DNA of 28,845 nt, taken from the NCBI GenBank assembly GCA_027296045.1, contig JAPUJS010000375.1:1-28845 (forward strand), written 5' to 3'. The notes under the pieces were generated by a model, which was not told where the DNA came from, ran no database searches, and worked only from the letters and a program-made list of their open reading frames with translations. This document shows, in pieces, positions 23,371 to 28,845 of this stretch; position 1 is the stretch's first letter, and every line of letters begins with the position of its first letter. The translations under genes were made by a program, and so were the position numbers. Source of the stretch: a bacterium. Its GTDB lineage: Bacteria > Latescibacterota > UBA2968.

Positions 23371-24302
23371 CGCGTACGACAGGCATACATATCACAGGCC
23401 AAACCCTTCGCCTCACGTGCCTGGAAACCACCCCTGTGGGGTTGCAGCTTATCGCCCTTTCTGAAGCCCCCCTATCTGCACCCCTGTGCCCGGAATCGAT
23501 CCAGAATAGCGGGGTTCGACTGCAGCTTGCCGATGAGATCCGATCTGCCCTTCAGGATCTTTGCGCCGACCCGGGAGAGGTGATTGCAGCACTCGGAGGT
23601 GGATTTTTCCAGCTCCGCAGAGTGCCCCTCGAAATCGCTTCGGACGACGACAGGCGCGAACACATGATCTGGGAAGCCTCGCAGGCCCTGATCTCTCCGG
23701 TAGAAACCTATCAAATCGACTTCTACCCCTCCGGCCGGGTTGCCTTTTGGGTTGCGGTTCGGAAAACCGTTTTGGATCTGTGCCAGGAAGTCTATGGTGT
23801 AGACAAGCTGTCCTTTCAAGGCTTTGTGGCCGAACCCCTTGCCCTTTTTCATGCTGCAACCACAGCGAATCTCTGGAAGGATAAGCGTCAGGCGGCTGTA
23901 TTGCTTGCTGCTCCCTGGATTACGTGGGTCGTTGCAGATGAAGGCCTGTTGACCACTGCCCAAACCCTGCATACCATTGCCGACACTCCACCTCAGGAAA
24001 CAGCGTCGGGTTTTTCATTTATGGCAGGCAGCTTGCAGCGGTGGATCTTTGGCGAGATAACCCCCGAGAAAAAACAATCCGACTACCATGAGATTTTTCT
24101 GTGTGGAGAACCAGACCAAATCCAAAAACTGGCAGAAAGCCTGTCATCCGGCTCGAATGCCCCCATTATTCCCTTCGACCCGTTTGTCTCGCTTGATACC
24201 CAACAAGTACCAGACGCCCAACGCCGATATCTCAACGCCTCTTGTGGGTTCGGCGTTGCCACCGGCCTTGCTTGTTGGAAAGGCCCGAAGGCCCTCCTAT
24301 GA
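23367..24302 (+). CDS. PilM-like (actin-fold) protein with degenerate nucleotide site
   Basis: The 311-residue protein has the order of elements seen in type IV pilus PilM/GspL actin-fold proteins: an N-terminal strand pair, VIAALGGGFFQLRRVPLE, a helix with EHMIWEASQALISPVETYQIDFY, and FWVAVRKTVLDLCQEVYGVDKLSFQGFVAEPLALFHA. The second phosphate-binding loop, normally an (I/V)D(I/L)G motif, is replaced by VLLAAPWITWVV, so ATP binding is doubtful. No signal peptide or membrane segment is seen. It sits between the ComEA-like gene and coaD, overlapping both by 4 nt (ATGA at each junction). That context suggests a part of a DNA-uptake pilus, but no PilN/PilO partners follow. The fold assignment rests on pattern, not on an alignment, so confidence is moderate. 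Confidence 0.6.
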   Translation: MTRTTGIHITGQTLRLTCLETTPVGLQLIALSEAPLSAPLCPESIQNSGVRLQLADEIRSALQDLCADPGEVIAALGGGFFQLRRVPLEIASDDDRREHMIWEASQALISPVETYQIDFYPSGRVAFWVAVRKTVLDLCQEVYGVDKLSFQGFVAEPLALFHAATTANLWKDKRQAAVLLAAPWITWVVADEGLLTTAQTLHTIADTPPQETASGFSFMAGSLQRWIFGEITPEKKQSDYHEIFLCGEPDQIQKLAESLSSGSNAPIIPFDPFVSLDTQQVPDAQRRYLNASCGFGVATGLACWKGPKALL

Positions 24303-24784
24303 ATTCAGCCATTCACCCAGGCACGTTTGACCCCATCACGTTTGGACACCTGGACCTCATCGAACGCGCCCTGAAAATCTTCGATCACCTGATCGTAGCA
24401 GTCGGACAAAACCCGCAAAAATCGCCTATTTTTACGGTCGAGGAGCGGGTCGACATGATCCGGGAAGTCACCCGAGAACATCCCGGCGTGGAGGTGACAC
24501 ACTACAATGGCCTCACCGTTCAATTTGCAAAAGAACGCCAGGTCTTCACCGTTGTTCGAAGCTTACGAACCGTTTCCGAATATGAAATCGAATTGGCCCT
24601 TGCAATGGCCAACCGGCAGCAAAATCCAAACCTCGAGCACGTCTATCTGATGCCCAGTATCGAATATACCTACTTAAGTTCAACCATCGTTCGAGAAGTC
24701 GCCCAGTTTGGAGGAGACCTTTCTCCTTTTGTTCCACCAATCATTGCGGACAGGTTGCGCGCCAAATTTCCAGCGCAGCCATAA
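24299..24784 (+). CDS. coaD: Phosphopantetheine adenylyltransferase
   Basis: CoaD transfers AMP from ATP to 4'-phosphopantetheine, the penultimate step of coenzyme A synthesis. The 161-residue length is typical. The nucleotidyltransferase motif is PGTFDPITFGH (TxGH at 14-17), followed by IVAVGQNPQKSPIF and EERVDMIREV. The second catalytic region VVRSLRTVSEYEIELALAMANR has Ser where most homologues have Gly (RGLR). LMPSIEYTYLSSTIVRE carries the terminal SSxxVRE motif. The ATG at 24299 is chosen because it matches the family start; it overlaps the previous TGA by 4 nt. An upstream in-frame ATG at 24242 lies in the PilM-like gene. GAAGG 7 nt upstream is a modest ribosome binding site. This housekeeping gene is presumably expressed from the upstream operon promoter. 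Confidence 0.97.
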   Translation: MNSAIHPGTFDPITFGHLDLIERALKIFDHLIVAVGQNPQKSPIFTVEERVDMIREVTREHPGVEVTHYNGLTVQFAKERQVFTVVRSLRTVSEYEIELALAMANRQQNPNLEHVYLMPSIEYTYLSSTIVREVAQFGGDLSPFVPPIIADRLRAKFPAQP

Positions 24785-24835
24785 AAGACCCGCAGAAAAC
24801 CCATCTGGCTTCCAACCGACCCCTGTTTTCCAACT

Positions 24836-25669
24836 ATGTCCGAAAATACATCAAACCGCCCAGAACACGCCGGAATCGAACACCAACTTGCTCACCTGCA
24901 GCAGTCCGTTGATCGCCTGCTGGAAGAAGTCAAACAGGTCCGGGAGCAACTGGGCGGCCTCGAACGCCAACAGATCCCCAAATCCCTCTACCGGGATATC
25001 CGGGATATCAAAGAGCGCGTCTTCAAGGAAGCTATCAGCGGTTCCCGGGAACGACAAACCTTGAGTGCTGGCCTGGAAGCACTTCAAAATCGGATGGATC
25101 AATTACCTTTACAGGACCACCACCCAGATCGCAAACATCTGCCCGAAGACCAGCAGAGAGTTGGCATTTTTGTAGACGTACAGAATATCTTCTATGCCGC
25201 CAAGCAATTCAATGCTCGACTGGATTTTGAAAAACTTCTCAAGGTCTCCGTAGGCAACCGGCGGCTTATTCGGGCCATTGCCTATGTGGTCCAATCGCCC
25301 GAAGTGGACCAAAGCGGTTTTATTTCGATGCTGCAGCAAAAAAGTTATGAGGTACGCAGAAAAGACCTGCGCCAGAGAAGCGATGGTTCGGCCAAAGGAG
25401 ACTGGGACATGGGGATGGCCATCGACATTATGGGCCTGGTTGACAAGCTCGATGTGGTCGTCCTGGTCAGCGGCGATGGCGATTTCGTCTCTCTGCTCAA
25501 TCTCGTCAAAACCATCGGCCCCCGGGTGGAGGTCATCTCTTTTGTTCACAACACCGCCCGCGACCTCATTCAGACAGCCGACCACCACCTTCCCATCGAA
25601 GAGGCCCTCCTGATGCGTCCCACCGCAACCAATGGCGATAAAACCGAACCGGCATCTTCTTCCCCTTAA
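24836..25669 (+). CDS. Coiled-coil NYN-domain (LabA/DUF88-type) putative ribonuclease
   Basis: The 277-residue cytosolic protein has an N-terminal coiled-coil region (about 10-65) and a C-terminal NYN/PIN-like domain (about 107-250). The acidic site is visible: D114 and N117 in GIFVDVQNIFY, D189/D191 in KGDWDMGMAID, and D214/D216 in VVLVSGDGDFVSLL. This fits metal-dependent RNA cleavage as in NYN-type RNases. The C-terminal 25 residues are polar and disordered. It lies 51 bp after coaD and 19 bp before obg on the same strand, so it may be co-transcribed with these housekeeping genes. No Shine-Dalgarno precedes the ATG at 24836. The RNA target is unknown; a role near ribosome assembly is suggested only by the neighbouring obg. 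Confidence 0.88.
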   Translation: MSENTSNRPEHAGIEHQLAHLQQSVDRLLEEVKQVREQLGGLERQQIPKSLYRDIRDIKERVFKEAISGSRERQTLSAGLEALQNRMDQLPLQDHHPDRKHLPEDQQRVGIFVDVQNIFYAAKQFNARLDFEKLLKVSVGNRRLIRAIAYVVQSPEVDQSGFISMLQQKSYEVRRKDLRQRSDGSAKGDWDMGMAIDIMGLVDKLDVVVLVSGDGDFVSLLNLVKTIGPRVEVISFVHNTARDLIQTADHHLPIEEALLMRPTATNGDKTEPASSSP

Positions 25670-25688
25670 TCCCTGTAGAGATTTCACC

Positions 25689-26684
25689 ATGTTTGTCGAT
25701 CGGGTAAAAGTCTATGCACGTTCTGGAAACGGCGGCAATGGGTGTCGGAGTTTCAGACGAGAAAAATATGTCCCTCGGGGAGGTCCCAATGGCGGGGACG
25801 GCGGGGACGGCGGCGATGTGGTCTTTACAGTCGATCCGGGGTTGTCCACCCTGCTTGATTATCGGTATCAGCAGCACCTGAAGGCACGCAACGGTCAGCA
25901 CGGCATGGGAAAAAACAAGGCCGGGAAACGGGGTCAAGACGCCACCGTCCGGGTTCCGCCTGGCACCCTGATCAAAGATGTGGAAACAGGTGAAATTTTG
26001 GTTGACCTGACCACACCCGGTGAACAGGTCATTGTGCTTACCGGTGGCAAAGGCGGCAAAGGAAATGCCCGATATGCCTCTCCCACCAATCAGGCCCCCC
26101 AAAGGGCCGATCCGGGCGGATTGGGAGAAGAACGCCGCCTGGAATTGGAACTCAAACTCATAGCCGATGTGGGCCTTGTTGGACACCCCAATGCCGGAAA
26201 ATCGACCCTGCTTTCTCGTGTCTCTGCCGCCCATCCCAAAATTGCCGACTACCCATTTACGACCCTGCAACCCAATTTGGGCATTGTCAAATTCAATGAC
26301 TACAGCAGCTTTGTTATGGCCGACCTCCCAGGGCTTATCGAAGGTGCCCACGAAGGAAAAGGCCTGGGCTACCAGTTTTTGCGCCACATCGAACGCACCC
26401 GGATTCTTCTTTTTCTGATCGATATATCCAGCCCGATACCCAAAGCCGATCTGGAAACCCTGCAATCCGAGCTGGCCCATTTCAGCCCTGTTCTGCTCCA
26501 GAAACCCCACCTGATCGTCGCCTCCAAAATAGACCTCTTGCCTCCCGAAGAACGCCACGGACCCTTCCTGGAAGGCCTTACCGACCTGGCCCTCTCGTCG
26601 GCTACAGGAGAAGGAATCCAGACCATGATCCACCGCCTGGGCGACCTTGTTTCTCAAAATCGAAAAGAAAATGAGGGTGCCTGA
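25689..26684 (+). CDS. obg: Obg-family GTPase (ribosome assembly/stress)
   Basis: Obg GTPases act in 50S ribosome assembly and stress signalling. The 331-residue protein has the glycine-rich Obg fold (1-158, with GGPNGGDGGDGGDV) and a G domain (159-331). The G domain carries G1 GHPNAGKST (165-173), switch I DYPFTTLQPN, G3 DLPGLIEGA (212-220), G4 SKID (279-282, Ser in place of the common Asn), and G5 SSATGEG. It ends after the G domain, without the C-terminal OCT domain or an acidic tail. The ATG at 25689 fits the conserved start MFVDRVKVYA; GAGA about 8 nt upstream is a weak site. An upstream in-frame ATG at 25632 lies in the NYN gene. It is followed by a strong intrinsic terminator at 26753-26776. 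Confidence 0.97.
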   Translation: MFVDRVKVYARSGNGGNGCRSFRREKYVPRGGPNGGDGGDGGDVVFTVDPGLSTLLDYRYQQHLKARNGQHGMGKNKAGKRGQDATVRVPPGTLIKDVETGEILVDLTTPGEQVIVLTGGKGGKGNARYASPTNQAPQRADPGGLGEERRLELELKLIADVGLVGHPNAGKSTLLSRVSAAHPKIADYPFTTLQPNLGIVKFNDYSSFVMADLPGLIEGAHEGKGLGYQFLRHIERTRILLFLIDISSPIPKADLETLQSELAHFSPVLLQKPHLIVASKIDLLPPEERHGPFLEGLTDLALSSATGEGIQTMIHRLGDLVSQNRKENEGA

Positions 26685-26752
26685 ACCCTGTAAACTTTCT
26701 TCAGCCCAAAAGCCGAAAACCGAACGATCTGTTCCCCCAGCCCACGTAAAAT

Positions 26753-26776
26753 GCCCGATTTTCGGGCTTTTTTTTT
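26753..26776 (+). terminator. Intrinsic terminator after obg
   Basis: GCCCGA (26753-26758) pairs with TCGGGC (26762-26767) around a TTT loop, and a run of nine T follows. It ends the obg transcript about 70 bp before the dprA start. Confidence 0.9.
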
Positions 26777-26848
26777 GGCCTGTTCTTTGCACCATTGGTC
26801 CATCATTTCAAGCCCAGTCCACACGCCACCCATCTCATACAACACCCT

Positions 26849-27952
26849 ATGTCATCCAACCTTTCTACCTGGCTCACCCTCCTATCTGTTCCAGGCCTGG
26901 GTCCGGTAACCATTTCCCTTCTGTTCAAACACTTTAAGACCCCAGAAAGAATTCTCAACGCCTCCTGTGCAAGCCTGCTGGCGGTTCAACACATTGGTCC
27001 CGAAATTGCGAGAGCGATCCAGCAAGCCCAGAACCCGACCTGGGCCTGCGAACAGATCCAACGTGCGTCGGAAGCCGATGTTAAAATCTTGACCCTCCAA
27101 GATCCGGCCTTTCCCTCCCTTCTGAAACAGATCTACGCGCCCCCTCCGATTTTGTTTGCAAAAGGCAACCTGGACATTCTCCAGGTCCCTGCTCTGGCCA
27201 TTGTGGGGTCCAGATCGTTTACACACTACGGTCGAAACACGGCTCGATGCTTTGCCCATGACCTGGCCGTTCGCGGAACCACCGTGGTCTCCGGCCTTGC
27301 CATGGGCATCGACACCCATGCCCATCGAGGTGCCCTCGAAGCCCGGGGCAAAACCATTGCTGTTCTGGGCAGCAGCCTCGATCACCCCTATCCCTCCGAA
27401 AACCTGGATCTTTTTCACCAGATCTGCACCGATGGCCTGGTCCTTTCAGAGTTTCCGATGGACACCACCGCCCGACCCCATCATTTCCCCCGGCGCAACC
27501 GAATTATCAGCGGGATCAGCCAGGGGATTCTGGTCGTGGAAGCCGGAAAACAAAGCGGGGCTCTCATTACTGCAGAACAAGCCCTGGACCAGAACAGGGA
27601 TGTGTTTGCCATTCCAGGCCCCATCAATTCTGGCAAAAGCTGGGGCACCAACCACCTGATCCAACAGGGTGCCATATTGGTCCAGACAGTGGACGATATC
27701 TTGTCCACCATTCAGCCAGCCTATGGTTTGCCGGCCTTGCCCCCGAATACAGACTCCGACAGCCTGGATCTTTCTCCGGAAGAGAAGACGGTGTTAAAAG
27801 CCCTATCGGTCAACGAGCCCAGCCACATTGACCACCTTGCCTTTATCACCGGCTATTCCCCTCCCGAAGTCCTTACCCATCTTCTTTTTCTGGAACTGAA
27901 TCACCTGATCGAACAATTGCCCGGCAAGCAATTCCAACGTTTGACGGCATAA
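26849..27952 (+). CDS. dprA: DNA-protecting protein DprA (natural transformation)
   Basis: DprA binds single-stranded DNA taken up during transformation and loads RecA. The 367-residue protein has an N-terminal helical, SAM-like region (1-80) and the Rossmann-fold core (about 85-290). Core motifs in order are IVGSRSFTHYGRN, VVSGLAMGIDTHAHRGAL, TIAVLGSSLDHPYPSEN, EFPMDTTARPHHFPRRNRIISGIS, VVEAGKQSGALITA and DVFAIPGP. A C-terminal winged-helix-like domain spans about 305-365. All parts of the long form are present. The ATG at 26849 fits the family start; the in-frame ATG at 26795 lies just after the obg terminator and adds an unconserved leader. No Shine-Dalgarno is visible. Together with the ComEA-like and PilM-like genes it suggests that the organism can be naturally competent. 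Confidence 0.97.
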   Translation: MSSNLSTWLTLLSVPGLGPVTISLLFKHFKTPERILNASCASLLAVQHIGPEIARAIQQAQNPTWACEQIQRASEADVKILTLQDPAFPSLLKQIYAPPPILFAKGNLDILQVPALAIVGSRSFTHYGRNTARCFAHDLAVRGTTVVSGLAMGIDTHAHRGALEARGKTIAVLGSSLDHPYPSENLDLFHQICTDGLVLSEFPMDTTARPHHFPRRNRIISGISQGILVVEAGKQSGALITAEQALDQNRDVFAIPGPINSGKSWGTNHLIQQGAILVQTVDDILSTIQPAYGLPALPPNTDSDSLDLSPEEKTVLKALSVNEPSHIDHLAFITGYSPPEVLTHLLFLELNHLIEQLPGKQFQRLTA

Positions 27953-27953
27953 A

Positions 27954-27981
27954 AAAAGGCCGACATCACTGTCGACCTTTT
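27954..27981. terminator. Bidirectional terminator between dprA and lexA
   Basis: AAAAGG-C-CGACA (27954-27965) pairs with TGTCG-A-CCTTTT (27970-27981) around a TCAC loop, with one mismatched pair. A- and T-runs at the ends serve both convergent genes. Confidence 0.8.
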
Positions 27982-28004
27982 GCAGTTTACTCAAACCCAC
28001 ACGC

Positions 28005-28628
28005 TCAGAATCGGCGCATCAACCCGATGATCTTTCCTGCAATCCGAAAGGACTCCTTTTCGGGGTGTACAATAATGGGAGGATAGGCGTCATTTTCAGG
28101 CATCAGTCTTACCTGCTGTCCCTCACGGTAGTAGCGCTTGACCGTGGCCTCTTCGCCAATAACAGCGACCACAATATCCCCCTGATTTCCAGAAGCCTGC
28201 TGTCTGGCCAGAACATAATCACCGTCCAGAATCCCGGCATCTTTCATGCTATCGCCCTCCACCTTGAGGGCAAACACATTATCGGTGGTCACAAAAGCGC
28301 TGTCAACGGCGATCGTGGTTTCGATATTTTCGGTGGCCAAAATCGGCTCGCCGGCGGCCACCCGTCCAATGACAGGGACTTCCCGCACATTGCCCATAAA
28401 TGCCCGATCCACATAATCGGTCAGCTCGATCCCCCTCGACAGCATCGGCTGACGTTTGATATAGCCCTTTTTCTCTAGAGCCGAGAGCGTGGTACGGACG
28501 CCATTGGTAGAGGCAATCTGGAACGCTTCCATAATTTCCCGGATAGTGGGAGGATATCCTTTCTCCCGAATGGTGTGGACGAGAAAATTGTAAATCTCCT
28601 GTTGTCGGGCCGTTAACTTTTTCCGCAT
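28005..28628 (-). CDS. lexA: SOS-response repressor LexA
   Basis: LexA represses DNA-damage genes and cleaves itself when stimulated by RecA filaments. The 207-residue protein has an N-terminal winged helix (about 1-70, with YPPTIREIMEAFQIAS and GVRTTLSALEKKGYIKR) and a C-terminal S24 peptidase domain. The cleavage site is A92-G93 in VAAGEP. The catalytic pair is S127 (EGDSMKDAGILDGD) and K164 (ATVKRYY). The 35- and 37-residue spacings between cleavage site, Ser and Lys match E. coli LexA. The ATG at 28626-28628 is chosen because AAGGAGGT lies just upstream; an in-frame ATG at 28688 would add 20 residues. The gene has its own promoter with an internal inverted repeat. Confidence 0.98.
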   Translation of the reverse strand: MRKKLTARQQEIYNFLVHTIREKGYPPTIREIMEAFQIASTNGVRTTLSALEKKGYIKRQPMLSRGIELTDYVDRAFMGNVREVPVIGRVAAGEPILATENIETTIAVDSAFVTTDNVFALKVEGDSMKDAGILDGDYVLARQQASGNQGDIVVAVIGEEATVKRYYREGQQVRLMPENDAYPPIIVHPEKESFRIAGKIIGLMRRF

Positions 28629-28733
28629 CTCGACCTCCTTCAAAACCAACTGCTGGTATTTTTTGCTGTGAAAACCGAATCTGGGCACGACCGATCATGA
28701 AAAAGACCTGCCCATCCATGCGCTGCTCATTTG

Positions 28734-28762
28734 AATATACTGCACATTGGTGTATACGTCAA
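28734..28762 (-). promoter_or_regulatory. lexA promoter with embedded inverted repeat (candidate SOS box)
   Basis: On the minus strand TTGACG (28757-28762) and TATATT (28734-28739) are 17 nt apart, about 105 nt before the lexA ATG. The spacer holds TATAC-N11-GTATA (28736-28740 and 28752-28756), an inverted repeat placed as expected for autorepression. It resembles neither the E. coli nor the Bacillus LexA box. Confidence 0.65.
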
Positions 28763-28771
28763 GTTTTTTTC

Positions 28772-28803
28772 GGATAAGCCCTTGAAAAACAGAACCCTTA
28801 TCC
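28772..28803. repeat. Inverted repeat near the right edge
   Basis: GGATAAG (28772-28778) and CTTATCC (28797-28803) form a 7-bp perfect inverted repeat with an 18-nt spacer. No T-run follows on the plus strand. It could be an operator for the gene that starts beyond the window or part of a weak hairpin. Confidence 0.4.
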
Positions 28804-28845
28804 AATCTCAATGGAGGCCGAGGTATTTTTGAACGCGGCTGTGAT

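Noticed and set aside
25566..26795. 409-codon frame antisense to obg
   Set aside because: It is opposite the highly conserved Obg fold and G domain; Gly/Phe-rich shadow translation.
28811..28845. Possible start of another plus-strand gene at the right edge
   Set aside because: An ATG and a GGAGG-like stretch are present, but only about 11 codons are visible, too few to support a gene.

Overview
The window reads as a bacterial chromosome segment from a Gram-negative, flagellated, uncultured-type lineage. The affiliation is inferred: a giant SprA-type outer-membrane translocon, an LptF with a long helical insert before its C-terminal membrane segments, and many genes without a Shine-Dalgarno sequence all point to the Fibrobacteres-Chlorobi-Bacteroidetes superphylum or a neighbour such as Latescibacterota/Gemmatimonadota. 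The flagellin, a sigma-54 promoter and standard LexA/NrdR/Obg proteins argue against typical Bacteroidetes. I see no transposase, integrase, CRISPR array or prophage gene; this is core-genome-like DNA.

Layout. 1-2.6 kb: the 3' end of an unrecognised gene, a short flagellin (minus strand) and an outer-membrane beta-barrel gene behind a near-perfect sigma-54 promoter. 2.6-5.7 kb: a tightly coupled three-gene signalling operon on the minus strand: a soluble histidine kinase with an N-terminal winged-helix-like segment, a receiver protein carrying a second histidine-kinase H-box but no ATPase domain, and a HEAT-like helical protein. 5.8-6.4 kb: nrdR behind a consensus promoter, an inverted repeat and a leader able to mask its ribosome binding site. 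6.4-10 kb (minus strand): a four-haem cytochrome, an alkaline-phosphatase-superfamily phosphodiesterase, tRNA-His and tRNA-Arg, an endonuclease III homologue and a PilZ protein. 10.2-14 kb (plus strand): a TetR regulator, a stand-alone cyclic-nucleotide-binding protein, an HD phosphohydrolase and a membrane-anchored M23 peptidase. 14-22.9 kb: lptF-lptG (minus strand) divergent from the sprA-like gene. 22.9-28 kb (plus strand): a ComEA-like protein, a degenerate PilM-like protein, coaD, a NYN-domain protein, obg and dprA. 28-28.6 kb: lexA (minus strand).

How the genes fit together. Three themes recur. The first is envelope biogenesis: LptF/LptG, SprA, an M23 hydrolase and a beta-barrel protein. 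The second is DNA handling and competence: a ComEA-like protein, a PilM-like protein, DprA, endonuclease III, LexA, NrdR and an HD enzyme probably acting on dNTPs. The third is signalling: PilZ, a cNMP-binding domain and the atypical kinase/receiver-DHp/HEAT module. Five convergent gene pairs are each separated by one symmetrical hairpin terminator. The strongest candidate for something undescribed is the 2.6-5.7 kb signalling operon, because its middle protein combines a receiver with a phosphotransfer-type DHp helix pair and ends exactly where a kinase ATPase domain would start.
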